In this document: one piece after another, positions 23,576 through 34,099 of the stretch
Numbering within the stretch: position 1 is the first letter of the stretch
Layout: each line of letters begins with the position of its first letter
Assembly (NCBI GenBank): GCA_000827495.1
Contig: KN817585.1
Span: forward strand, 62,001 to 126,000
Reading direction: 5' to 3'
Length of the DNA stretch: 64,000 nt
Source: Hypholoma sublateritium FD-334 SS-4
Lineage: Eukaryota > Basidiomycota > Agaricomycetes > Agaricales > Strophariaceae
Notes under the pieces: model-generated
Told to the model about the DNA's origin: nothing
The model's input: only the letters and a program-made list of their open reading frames with translations
Database searches by the model: none
Position numbers and translations under genes: made by a program

Positions 23576-25090
23576 CTACTGGAGATAGAGTGTAGTGACC
23601 TGCATTCCCCATTTTGTAAGTTCTTGCTCCGATATGTCGTAGTGGTTGGGAGATGACGCCCATGATAGCCCCAACGGACCGGTAAGCTGTTTCATCCGTG
23701 TGACATCGATGTCAGATAGATTGCGAGCATTGTGCGACGGTATTGCCACGGACACGAACAACCACCTGTTCATCGTTCGATACCCATCACCAAATTTCCA
23801 GAAGTTGAGTATTCCACAGTATATCACGTCGTATTCATAGGCTTGGTAGGGACGTGTTTTGACAGTGGAGTAATCGGAAATGAACTTGGCCGAAATATCA
23901 TTCTTCTCCAAGAGAAGATACTCAAATGTACCGTCATATCCCGGCCGGGCGACGTTGATAGAGTGAGCACAGGCGCCAGAAAGTATGTGTTCCCTATATA
24001 TACTTCGTCGAAAGGCAGGAACCAAGAATACTGGTACGTGAATGCCGAGATGTGTCATAGATATTGGCTCTATAGATCGAAAGGCGTGCAATTCCGTTGA
24101 CTTGCGCAAAGAAGTCTGGTCAAATAATGGGAACCGGTTCTCATATTTGGAAATGCTGCTTGGAATGAGTTGATGCGCTTCCGAATGGTTGAAAACATCC
24201 AGGAAATTATTTTTAATGACCATAATCTCGCGAACAAGACGCTTGAACGCAGCCGGTAGCCCTTCTCCATATGCGACTGATATCGACGTCCCAAGAAGAC
24301 CCATTAGCGAGTATACTTTGTCTTCCTCACGCGTAACGTTGCGTCTGGATGCGAGCTGAAAAACACGGGAGATAGGAATTAACGCGGGATCTTTAAAGCA
24401 CATTGACAGCTCGCCGGTTTCAATTGACGTTGCCTGGAATATTTGGGACTGAGCAACCTCTGGGAAAGTGTTGCATGTAATTTTTATGGAGAACACACCG
24501 GCCTCCACACGCCCAGTCTCAGTTATTGTCTCCTTCGGCCCGTCATTTTGCGTAAGAAAGGTCCAGTCCTTGTTATAGAATGCCATATTCTTGGGAGCCA
24601 GAAGCTCCTGGAGTGTCCAGCCACGGGTAAACCAAGCGTCACGATGCATGTCCGGAATGTGGGATGTATCCGCCAGATAAGTTATGCAGACGTGAGATTG
24701 GCGATACCAGCGATACATCGAGCGGATCGACTCGTCGAGTTCCGTACTGCTGCTTTTGTCAATACAAACGGTGTCCATCCAGCCATATACGACACCATGG
24801 CTGCGCGCAGCGACCTCGCAGAACTTGACGATTTTGCTGTTCCCGCGGGCATTGGATTCTCGCTTGCTCCAGTCGTCATACACGACATCACCAGGTTGAC
24901 CTCGAAACCAAGTATGGGAAAGGATGGCATATTTCCCAAGCTCCTTGACCAGATCGCGCGACTCATATTCAGTGAGCCCAGCCCAGTCCTTCTCTGAGAT
25001 GCGAGATTTAATCTGTTCAGCAATTTCGCTGCGCTCAACGAGACGAAGCTGCATCCCTTCGGAGTCGAAAGCGAGCATGCGAATTGGCAT
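23576..25090 (-). CDS. HET-domain protein (heterokaryon incompatibility type)
   Basis: Uninterrupted 504-residue frame. HET domains occur in fungal proteins that trigger cell death on non-self recognition during hyphal fusion, and in many related proteins of unknown role. The three classical HET blocks are in order in the N-terminal half: YAILSHTW near residue 54, VVYGWMDTVCIDKSSSTELD around 97-116 followed by SIRSMYRWYRQ, and WFTRGWTLQELLAPKNMAFY around 150-169. The C-terminal half has no recognised partner domain (no NACHT, WD or ankyrin seen). The start at 25090 (MPIRMLAFDSEGMQLRLVER) is usual for basidiomycete HET proteins, which begin with a short MR-LL-like strand. It lacks introns, unlike housekeeping neighbours. 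The trigger and partner are unknown. Confidence 0.9.
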   Translation of the reverse strand: MPIRMLAFDSEGMQLRLVERSEIAEQIKSRISEKDWAGLTEYESRDLVKELGKYAILSHTWFRGQPGDVVYDDWSKRESNARGNSKIVKFCEVAARSHGVVYGWMDTVCIDKSSSTELDESIRSMYRWYRQSHVCITYLADTSHIPDMHRDAWFTRGWTLQELLAPKNMAFYNKDWTFLTQNDGPKETITETGRVEAGVFSIKITCNTFPEVAQSQIFQATSIETGELSMCFKDPALIPISRVFQLASRRNVTREEDKVYSLMGLLGTSISVAYGEGLPAAFKRLVREIMVIKNNFLDVFNHSEAHQLIPSSISKYENRFPLFDQTSLRKSTELHAFRSIEPISMTHLGIHVPVFLVPAFRRSIYREHILSGACAHSINVARPGYDGTFEYLLLEKNDISAKFISDYSTVKTRPYQAYEYDVIYCGILNFWKFGDGYRTMNRWLFVSVAIPSHNARNLSDIDVTRMKQLTGPLGLSWASSPNHYDISEQELTKWGMQVTTLYLQ

Positions 25091-25203
25091 TTCATTGAAA
25101 ACGTGTTGATGAACTTGATTGATTATAGTCTGCGATAAATATTCCGTCGTTGATGCTGTTCACAATATTTTAAAATCGGAACAGACTGGAAGACAAGGGT
25201 GGA

Positions 25204-25722
25204 CTAACGCTCAGCCTTCGAAACTTGCTGTGGGACTGGAATCAGTTCCTGATCTTGCACGGCTTTATCTGTGTACATGCAGTATAAACACCAATGTGAC
25301 AGTGTTGTTGTATTTCAGACCTACCTCCTGCTGTCATTGACTCTTCTATTCCCTCCTTAACAGTGAAATCTCCGTCGTGTACAGTGAATTCCTTGACAAA
25401 TCTTCCCAGTGCCGACAGAAGCTCTTGGCCTTGAACCCCGCTACACAGATGCTCCACCGTCGACTCATCTGAGAAGCCAGATTAGTCCTTGCAATCACTA
25501 CGAGGAAACCAGAGCTATTACCGAAGTCTACCCGAGGTTGACGAGACTCACGGGAGTCTATCATACCCGCACCACACATTCAGCATTGTAACGGGCAATG
25601 GGCTGGAGCCTGGAGGGCATCTACTTACCTTTCACTACAGCGCACGTCGCATCGAGAAGTGGCCAGATGAATCCTACCAGGCCAATCAACAACGCCCGTC
25701 CCTGGGCATCGGACATGGCCAT
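25204..25722 (-). CDS. Small protein of unknown function (116 residues, 4 exons)
   Basis: Proposed exons (minus): 25722-25629, 25557-25510, 25468-25325, 25268-25204. Junctions are all phase 1 with GT-AG ends, giving MAMSDAQGRALLIGLVGFIW at the start and a stop after VSKAER. Residues 9-29 are hydrophobic and could be a membrane segment or signal anchor. The middle is acidic and helical (STVEHLCSGVQGQELLSALG). Intron 2 is only 41 bases, which is short, so that junction is the weakest. No family was recognised. It lies 114 bases beyond the start codon of the HET gene, on the same strand. Its existence is inferred from frame continuity across three introns, which is unlikely by chance. Confidence 0.5.
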
Positions 25723-26405
25723 GGCCACTGGGCTTTTTGCTAGCAATGCACAATTGGTGAATTACTGAGGAAGCTAGATAGGCATCATTTACTTGCGGCG
25801 TGCACGGTTTCTATATGTTTATTAGCGTCCCGGGCAGGTCGCAAAGTACAAGTGACTCTGCGTACCCTGATTCTTGTTCATTGGGCAAGATTTGAGTGCG
25901 GTACGTAGCAGCCTGAGAGATGTATGATGTAAGCTAAGGGATAGCAATATCCTGAGGCAGGGATTTAACCGGGCTTGATATATTTAGCAATAGAACGACT
26001 CCGGTGAAAGGTTTTTTGTGTAACGTCGGCGGCTTTCAGTTTTAAGAGAAGAGGAGTAAGTACGTATATCGATAAATTGCTTTATAAATTGATCATAACT
26101 AACAAGATCAGAGGGGCATTTAATAGAATTTAAATACAGGCAAATTGAAGAGTCGAAAAAAATGGGATCAATCAAGATATACGCATTGCTTGTTGAGTGC
26201 TTGTGTGAACAAACTGAGCAGATTCGATGTGTAAATATTATCAAGCACAGGTGAGCGATGGTAGCATGATGAGAGGACTCCTAATAAGAACATGGTGTGT
26301 TAATTCCAATTCACTATCAACGGATGCGATAAAACATGATGGTGGTGTGGACGATGTCAAATATATCGATATTATATGTCGGATTCGGATTCGCCGCAGT
26401 CCATT
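25723..26405. other. Intergenic DNA
   Basis: No gene recognised. The part nearest 25723 should hold the promoter of the small minus-strand gene, and the part nearest 26405 is the 3' region of the Cys/His-rich gene on the same strand. The minus-strand frame 25984-26244 is AT-rich and featureless. Confidence 0.45.
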
Positions 26406-27128
26406 TCAGTTGTCTTCGTCGGAGCCCGTATCGTACACTGAGGGCGTACATTTTCCGTCCACGATTTTGCAGCGCAGAATATTGACACCGTTGTAATTCT
26501 TGCGGCTCCTTTCGACCTCGCTGACGCTGGCAGTATGCAACAGATTTACACAAAGGTTTTCCTCCTTCTGAAGTTTAGAGTCGTCGTAACACCCGTCTCT
26601 ATCGCCTTTAATACTGAAAGCGCTCCCGCAACACTCCGAACTATAACGAGTCTCTCTGTTTTCGTAGACACGGTAGTCATACTCTTCATTCATGACGTGT
26701 GGGATCCGGCAGCGCTCGCCGTCCCCCTCTGTGTATGTCTCATGGCAGCGAACGCAGTGCTGTTTCGCGTTGTGCAGCTTTACGTTGGCCTTTCGATAAC
26801 CTTTGGTATTGACGACGACGGCGGCGCTCTTAAGGTAGCGGGCAAGAGGAAGGCCGGCGTGGTTCTGGGCAGGCCGGCTCCGGAGCAGCGCCACTATATT
26901 CTTATGGACAGACTGGTCGGGTTTCGCCAGCTTCTTGTAGGCATCCGACGCGATTATGGTGTCTGCACTCTCGAAAAAGTCGTCGAAAATGTAGGCTTCT
27001 TGTCCGCCGTCGTTCTGCTCCAGAAATTTTTCGTACTTGTCGAACAGTGTTCGTGCATCTTCGTAGATAGGCGTGGGTAGCCTCAGCGCTGCGGTTTTCA
27101 ACATGGCGGAAGTGTAATTTGCGCTCAT
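26406..27128 (-). CDS. Cys/His-rich putative zinc-binding protein, family member B
   Basis: Single-exon frame. I choose the ATG at 27128 (MSANYTSAMLKTAALRLPTP, 240 residues) over the one at 27263 because the extra 45 residues have no counterpart in the paralogue at 7759-8538. After a helical N-terminal half comes the shared Cys/His block: KQHCVRCHETYTEGD from residue 122, C-x2-PH, TRYSSECCG, an unpaired Cys, ENLCVNLLHT, VSEVERSRKNYNGVNILRC and VDGKC. The order of Cys and His is the same as in member A. The C-terminus ends in an acidic run. No known domain was recognised; metal binding and function are inference. Codon use is less GC-biased than in member A. Confidence 0.75.
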   Translation of the reverse strand: MSANYTSAMLKTAALRLPTPIYEDARTLFDKYEKFLEQNDGGQEAYIFDDFFESADTIIASDAYKKLAKPDQSVHKNIVALLRSRPAQNHAGLPLARYLKSAAVVVNTKGYRKANVKLHNAKQHCVRCHETYTEGDGERCRIPHVMNEEYDYRVYENRETRYSSECCGSAFSIKGDRDGCYDDSKLQKEENLCVNLLHTASVSEVERSRKNYNGVNILRCKIVDGKCTPSVYDTGSDEDN

Positions 27129-28087
27129 GGTCAAGGTGAACTTGGAGGGCGCTGGCAATATGAGGGATATTTTTGAAGGGTGTAGGGAATGGTGTTTAGT
27201 CTCTCGCGAGCCAGCCAGCCGTTCGTTTCCTAAAAGGGTATCATGTCGCCAGGTTTTTGGCAATCATCAACAATAATTGATGGCAAAGAGTTTGGCCAGA
27301 TGCCCCAATTAGGAACCACAAAACTTGAACGGCTGGCTTGCGAGGCTACATGTAAGTATTGGGGCTCACTAATTTGTATTGTTCCAATAGGCTTCACTCT
27401 CGTCTTTCGCTCTACTCCGAACGAAAGTGCAAGACGAAGGACGAGCTGCTATGCCCGTGCGTTAGCTCAGGTAGGAACACGGAGCGCGAGGCCGCTGGGT
27501 GGGCGGCGGGCCTTCGCTCCGTGAATTTGTAGCGCAGTTCTGTGATATAAATGATACTTATACTATATCCCCTTGATGAGATCTTTCTGGGATTCCAAGA
27601 TGCTATGATGTACTCATTGAACATTGAATGAAAAGCACTGCGGAGCTCTGCTATGCGGCGATGCGCTCGCGTGGACGCTGGTGCACCTGCTTTGTTATGT
27701 GCACCCGCTATTCTGCAGGCTTCATGCTCGTATAGGTACAAGAAACTGTCTACTGGTTGCCACGATTAAGAGGGTTTACTTGTGTTATTTGATCAAATGT
27801 CGTAAGATAAATTTAATAAAGTAGCTCGGACCGAAACAGACCAGCTAGCAAGACCTTTCGCCCTTCGTGGTCAGAGAAAATGGAACAAACAATACCGGCT
27901 TCAGTGTTGTAAGAAAAGTGGCACGATTACCACACGTGCATAACTGACCAGAGACAGCTTCCAGTTGATGATAAGTACAATCTGAGTACGATGGTCATAT
28001 TTGAGATTGAAAATTATGATTTCCGAAATGAGAGGTCCCACGACTTTCGGTTGTCACTAAGCGCTCAGCACTTTGGAAGTTTGGTCC
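27129..28087. other. Intergenic DNA with a GC-rich hairpin
   Basis: No gene recognised. At 27478-27524 the sequence can fold on CACGGAGCG / CGCTCCGTG arms with inner GGCC pairing, giving a GC-rich hairpin. Just upstream, CGTCTTTCG and CGAA-AG-type strings form a weaker second inverted repeat (27410-27445). Their role is unknown. Confidence 0.4.
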
Positions 28088-29182
28088 CTATCCTCTCACT
28101 CTCACCACCTTGCGCTTCCCTTTCGCAGCACCACCTGGTGCACCTGGGGCTCCAGGGGCCGCGCCAATGGGACTGGGCTCCGACGCATTCATGCCTGCCT
28201 TCACAGTCTCGATTAGAACGCCCGATGATATCGAGGGCGAGTAGGGCGAGACCCTGTTCGCGAGTGCGGGATGCGGTTCTGGCGGCACCGGCACCTGGCG
28301 CCCCGGAGTATGATGTGGCAGTGCAGCGGGAGATTTCGACTTGGTCGCTGCGGGTTGCTTGCCCTTGTTCGATGAGGGCGTGGGTGCGCTCGGCTGGACA
28401 ACAGGGATCTCAGCAGAAGACGGAGGCGGCACGTCGGCCTTGGGAGTGACAGAGGTATTGTATGGCGGTTTGGGCACGTTCTCGGGCTTGAGCGTTTGTA
28501 GTTGGAGGCATATCATCTCGAGTAGTTGTTTCTCTAGACAGATGAAAGATAATGTAGTTATCAGAACAGGTCGGATATATGAGTAGTTGGACCTACTAGT
28601 CTTGATGATGGGGTTCATAAGCCTGCCATCCTTTTTCCACAGCACCCTAACTCTACCCGGGTTTTCCCAATCGCGGGGATGCGACTTCTGCTCTTCGTGT
28701 AGCGTCCCAAGTCCCAGCTGGTTGGCAGCGTCCGCGATATCTTTGCTGAGCGGCCACCATACACTCTTAGCACGCTCGACCCGGCGTTGTCCTGTCCCGT
28801 AGGGGCGTTTCGCGTCGATATAAATCGGATAAATGCACGTCCAGCTGCGTCACGGAAGAATCAGGTCAGATCCACGTTTTGCGAGGGTTCTGGATGGCAG
28901 CGGAGGTGATTAGTTCACGTACGATTTATACGGAGTGATATCCGTGACTTGGCGATTGACGTCTGCCTGCCCAAGACGCGAGCCCGACTCCGACCTGCTT
29001 TGAGTTGGCTGCGCATTTCTCGGGAACGATGCAGGCCCCGCACGAGGCGGCTCGAATTCGTCGTCAGAGATATGCAATTCCTGAAGTAGAGGTCCCCTCG
29101 AGCCGGTGTTGGGTAGGTGCATGGGCAGCGGGAGATCTGTGTCGTCATCGAATTCCTCGACTATAGCTGCTCGTCGCGACAT
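28088..29182 (-). CDS. srp19: Signal recognition particle subunit SRP19 (Sec65)
   Basis: SRP19 binds SRP RNA helices 6 and 8 and allows SRP54 loading for co-translational targeting to the ER. Exons (minus): 29182-28923, 28844-28597, 28533-28088; 317 residues in phase. The N-terminus is an acidic extension (IVEEFDDDTDLPLP) usual in fungi. The core includes CIYPIYIDAKRPYGTGQRRV, KDIADAANQLGLGTLHE, SHPRDWENPGRVRVLWKKDG and IIKTKKQLLEMI, the last restored by splicing GTAGGT...CTAG. The C-terminal 130 residues are a Pro/Ser/Ala-rich tail ending in a basic KGKRKVVRVRG. It is divergent from the JTB gene, with 179 bases between starts. A longer upstream frame from 29329 is not needed by the family. 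Confidence 0.93.
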
Positions 29183-29361
29183 GTTTACTTGCTCAATGAA
29201 CGATAACTGGGTTATGGACAAGAGTGTGGCGTCGATGAGCGCCGAGCGGGTAGCAGAACTGGCTGGGTATCTTTCTTCCCACGACCCTGCAACAGCGTGA
29301 CTGACGCGGCGGTCCAGGGCGTCTCTCAAACATCAACGCCGACGACGTTCATGCTGCTCAG
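29183..29361. promoter_or_regulatory. Shared bidirectional promoter of SRP19 and JTB genes
   Basis: The two start codons face away from each other across 179 bases, so both promoters and 5' leaders must fit here. No TATA element was evident. The architecture, not a motif, supports the call. Confidence 0.5.
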
Positions 29362-30086
29362 ATGTCTTCGCGATCGCCACGATGGGCCACGACCTACACA
29401 CTATGCTTGTGAGTGCCATTGAGCTGCGCCGCGCCAAGACCCGTTTTTGATTCCGTATTTTCCTTCGTTTAGTGGCATGATATTCATGTGGACATTACTC
29501 GTTCAAGCGGTCTTCGGATTGGAGCCCTCTAACGAAGAATCCGTCGGACGACGAACGATACCCCCACCACCACAGTCACCACCACCCCCACCACCCACAA
29601 GTAGTAACATTAGCAGCCTCCTCTGCACGCCGTTTGGAGAATGCCAGCCATGTCCTCCGGATGCCGTGAGTTCCTTCAAGCGCGAAAAGATTAGAACTCT
29701 ATCTAATTACTTCTGCGTGAAATGAATGTCATCTCCATATGCAGATGAACGAACCGTTCTGCCGGCCATTTGGGAATCGCCGGCTAATGCACTGTATCAA
29801 CACTACTTTCACACCTGCACATCCACCAGACGGCGATTCCGCAACGGGGAAACTGACGACGCTGCATCCTGACCGCGAAACACCCGCCTGGGAATCGTGT
29901 GGGCGCATTGTGGGGAAGGAACGCGCCGACTTCTACGAATTCGTCGCGTGCAATGTGGTGTTTGCTTTGATAGCTCTGGGCGTACTATTCTTCCGGTCGC
30001 GGAGAATGCAGCTGAATCAAGCACGTCAGCTTGCTGCGCGGATCGGATTGATTAGAGGGGATATTGGCAGGGTGATACGTCCGTGA
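29362..30086 (+). CDS. JTB-family membrane protein
   Basis: Homologue of the jumping translocation breakpoint (JTB) family, small single-pass membrane proteins linked in animals to mitochondria and cytokinesis; fungal function is poorly defined. Exons: 29362-29408, 29473-29665, 29745-30086; 193 residues. An N-terminal hydrophobic stretch (MIFMWTLLVQAVFG) can act as signal peptide. A poly-Pro segment follows. The JTB signature is then present: CTPFGECQPCPPDA, CRPFGNRRLMHC, WESCGRIVGKERADFYEF and a transmembrane helix at about 148-166, ending in a short basic cytosolic tail. Paired Cys residues of the luminal domain are retained. A phase-2 splice after the 47-base first exon gives the start used. 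Assignment rests on the Cys spacing and the SC-R-x3-E-x3-F pattern shared with animal JTB. Confidence 0.85.
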
Positions 30087-31682
30087 AGAGGCAGACATTT
30101 AATACTACTCTAAAGTGTGAGCGCGTTTACCTATTCGATATGCATTTCTGTTGAGACTCTGCGCCGGGAACTGACCTACTGTTTTTCTAGTATCATGTTT
30201 TCCATTTGACACTACTTCTCATTGTTCCACCCCTTGTATTTTCAGCATGTCAACCTAATCTAACTGCAGCTTCCATACTCAAGTCCTTCAGCAAGGCGTT
30301 GACTGCGTGCTAGACACTCATAGGGTCTTAGATTGTTTCGGGAGACGAACCGCAGCAATTCAGAAAGCGAACTCTTAGAAAACGCATTGCAGGCCTTCAA
30401 AGGGCTTAGTTAGCAAACTACGAAGTGTGGTCTGTTGATCCCAATAAATTGTGCGTGGTCCGCATACTATGACGCAGCACTTATCAGGAGTTTCATGGAT
30501 CGTTAAATGCAATGCGTTTTATCAGCTCTAGTTAATGGCCAGCATCGATTCTACTGTCAACTTGCCGGCGCTGTCGATGTCGCATTCCAACTACTCTGAT
30601 CCTGATCGCCAACACGAATTGCCAATAGGCTCAATCCTAGTATGTTTTCGAGGTTCAATTTCAACCATTTACACGCTGTACTTTTGGCAGGTCTTAATGC
30701 ATTCACATTTGCCGTTGACGAGCTTTCTACATAGTCGATAATTCCTGCAATAGGGAACATGCAATTCATCAACGTCAGCGTACAGAAATGGCCGCAACCA
30801 CTTCTATTTTCAGCAACCCGTTGCAAAAATATGCCCCACTCCATATCCTCGTGTTCTCGAATGGTCTCGTAAGGCATGTTTTCGCACGATTTCCATACCT
30901 TTCTGCACACTCATCTGACCTGCAGGCGGAGCTTGCATGTTTCGAAGCGTCTGCTTCTCGTAGCCCACGCCACTTCAGCCCTTTGAACCGGATCCTATGT
31001 GCGCCATAGGAGACTGAAAGATTGCGGAAATGTGCTGTCGCCTGTGGATCCTAAGCGTCGACCCAACATGTTGATCTAATCTCGCCTGTTCATGGTCAGC
31101 GATGAATGGGTCACGGCCATGACTTCGAGTCGTGTTGTGTATCCGGTAAGGCCTCAAACTTCATGAAGCCACACCCCTAACGCGTGCCCATGTTTTTCTT
31201 CAGGAAGGCATGCGAAAGGGTAAATCTAGTCTTCCAGAACCGCTCGCCCGAACGACGCAAGTGGATGCAGTACGAAGTTATTAAGCGCTGTCGTTACAGC
31301 GCAATAATATGCAGAGCGCTGCCAAAGGCTACCAATTGTTTATCAACCGGCCGGTGGTATTGTGGCAACGCTGCTCGGCCACGGTGAGTGCATTTTTAGG
31401 TCAATTTGTCGTTCGTAAGAGCTTTTTTTACCCGCCGAATATCCATATATGGCATTTCTCGGTTAAAAGGCTGTATACAAACAACAAGTTTGGTGACCAA
31501 ACACGTTGTTATTGCGTGGGCATTGTTCGTCTTAGAACAATTGCTGGCCCCTGGAGTGGCATCAGACAACCGTGGTCCGTCGCGCTTTCCAGCTGGTATA
31601 TTAAGGACCGTTCTTCGTCAGTTTTAGATACCCACATCTCCTCTTAAATTTCTGACCTCACGCTTAATTTTGTCAGGACAAG
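30087..31682. other. Intergenic DNA without a recognisable gene
   Basis: Short frames on both strands (30535-30741 plus, 30557-30910 minus, 31309-31647 plus) conflict and lack known motifs. The minus-strand frame has two AG-ended breaks that could be introns but no consistent protein emerges. The last 300 bases should hold the chitinase promoter. Confidence 0.4.
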
Positions 31683-33496
31683 ATGCAGCGCCCACAATCT
31701 ATTGCGCTATCCGCCTTCTCGCTGCTGGCAGCCTTCTTAATCCTCTCGGAGAATGTCCACGCAGCGCCTCTTTGTGGTTTGGTTCCGCCAACAACAACTG
31801 CAGCGGTGGTGGTGCCGACAGGCGCACCTTCCGGTCTTCCTGCTTCTGCTAATGGAACGGCCGGGGACGTTGTAGCTACGGGCTGGTACGCTGGATGGCT
31901 TGGAGCGACGCAACCCCCCAGCCAGATCTCCTGGACGAAGTACAGCGCGGTGACGTTCGCGTTTGCGTGCGTACTATTTCGCGGTCTTAGTGTGCTCCAC
32001 ACGTGGAACTCACGCGGTGCATCCCTTTTAGAACTACTACGCCGGATTCTTCCCAAATCGCCCTCGACACCCAAAGCGCTGATCTACTTCCCGAATTCGT
32101 CTCCGCGGCGCACGACAATGTGAGGCCTTCCCTAGAATTTTTTTTTCGAGCGTCAAGCTAACGCAGGCTATTTTTAGGGTGTTGATGCACTGTTGTCGGT
32201 CGGCGGCTGGACGGGATCGCTCTACTACTCGACCGCAGTGGCAACTGCAGACAACCGAACTGCGTTCGTCAAAGCTGTTGTTGGACTCGTAACACAGTAC
32301 GGCCTCGATGGAATCGATTTCGAGTGAGTCGATCAGATCACCCCTATGCGTATGCCGCACGTTGACGCCGTTCCCGATCAGCTGGGAGTACCCCAACCAC
32401 CAAGGCATTGGCTGCAACACCATCGCACCGGACGATAGTGCGAACTTCCTTTTGTTCCTCCAGCAGCTACGCCAGGACCCGGTGGCGGCCAATATTACGC
32501 TTACTGCGGCGGTTGGTCAGACGCCCTTCGCGGGCCCCGACGGAACGCCCACCGCGGATGTCTCAGCGTTTGCCACCGTCCTGAATCACATCGGTATGCT
32601 TCCGCTCCGGAGTTGAGCTCCCGCGGCTGATCATGCGCCATCCTTGTAGCGGTGATGAACTACGATGTCTGGGGTTCCTGGTCGCCCACCGTTGGCCCGA
32701 ATGCTCCCCTTGATGATTCCTGCTCTCCCGTACAAGCGGGATCTGCGACCTCGGCTCTCAAGGCGTGGACGGGTGCCGGGTTCCCTGCTGCACAGGTATT
32801 TCTTTTTTGGCTTCTGTGAAGCGCGCTTTGCGGAGTTGAAATGGTCTGTTGCTATAGATTGTTCTCGGAGTTCCTGCCTATGGACACAGCTTCTTCGTCG
32901 ATAATAGTGTCGCGTTTAACGGCACGAACAACCTCGCTCTCTATCCCCCCTTCGTTGCGTCTAAGCAGCCACTCGGCGATAGCGATGTTCCAGGAGCTGG
33001 AAATTGTGCGTCTTCTTTCTGAAATGTTATCTGTTGGTCATCGCTGAGACTTACGATCCTTCAGCAACGGACCAGTGTGGAAACTCAGTTGGCCCCGGCG
33101 GAACGTTCGACTTCTACAGCTTGATCACCGCCGGATTCCTGAACTCCACTGGCCAGGCGGCGCCAGGGATTGACTATGTTTTCGACACATGCAGTCAAAC
33201 AGTGAGCGCGCCACGCCTGCTGCACTAACTCTATAACTAATGCGGCCCAGCCTTTCGTTTATAACTCGACGAGCGAAGTGATGATCTCCTTCGACGACGC
33301 TACGAGTTTTGGTACGCATGATCTCTACGCAGGATTTCGATGACCTTCCTGACTTTATATTGCAGCTGCTAAGGGAAAGTTCATTGCTGACAATGATATG
33401 GCTGGTTTCGCTGTTTGGCACGTAGGCGGGGACTCTGGGGACATTCTCCTAGACGCCATCAGCGGTTCGATGGGCCTCGAACAAATTTGTTCATGA
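31683..33496 (+). CDS. GH18 chitinase, upstream copy
   Basis: Secreted glycoside hydrolase family 18 enzyme cleaving beta-1,4-linked GlcNAc in chitin. Exons: 31683-31966, 32032-32119, 32178-32323, 32382-32593, 32650-32795, 32858-33005, 33065-33201, 33251-33311, 33366-33496; 450 residues, all in phase. A signal peptide ends near residue 27 (SENVHAA), followed by a short Thr/Pro/Ala linker and then the barrel. Conserved blocks are LLSVGGWTGS and the catalytic DxxDxDxE sequence DGIDFDWEYP, completed by an intron lying inside the motif (Glu 175 is the acid). Others are VMNYDVWGSW with the Met-Tyr-Asp substrate-contact residues, and GGFAVW-like GFAVWHVGGD near the end. No chitin-binding module was seen. 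It is the first of a tandem pair with near-identical exon structure. Confidence 0.93.
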
Positions 33497-34099
33497 TCAG
33501 GGTTCCCGTTATCCATTCATCGTATCCTATACTTATTGATAGATGCTCGGGGACTGCCCGGTGCGCACCCAAGTCACTAATGTATTAATATGTAAGCGAT
33601 CCTTAACTGTACGAATACATTACACCTAAAGCTCTTAGTGTTCCCTAGTGTATCCCCGTTGTCATTTATTACCTGAACACGATATTTTTTCACGCGATGC
33701 GACCTGGAAGGTTTTCCGTGCGGAAGTACTTCTTCTGATCGACTGAATTAATTTCACGGAAACTCCGGGTCCTGATCGGTTAGTTCCCACGATAGGCGCC
33801 CGCGAGCGTCGATCGACGCTTTCAAGATGATTCTCCCACTGACTCACTCTTTGCATTTCGTCAGAAATTTTTACTAGCAGGCTTTAGATCAACTCAATTG
33901 GGAAGTTTTTTGGAAGATTTTCAGCCCGTCCCTCTCTATCTCTGTGCTTGTGAACATATAAATATGCTCTCGTGGCGGGCTTTTTCCTATTCCTCTTTCC
34001 TCGTCTCGTCAACTCAACACACACTCCTTCTTCCACCGGCCTGGCGTCGGTTGTTTCGTCCCTACCTTCGTTTTTATTTCGCGCGACTTATATCTCGTC
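33497..34099. other. Region between the chitinase genes
   Basis: 603 bases holding the 3' end of the first chitinase and the promoter and leader of the second. CT-rich leader sequence precedes the ATG at 34100 (from about 33935). No gene was seen. Confidence 0.5.

Noticed and set aside
29183..29329. Upstream in-frame start for SRP19 at 29329
   Set aside because: Would add 49 residues absent from the family and consume most of the shared promoter; the start at 29182 matches known N-termini.
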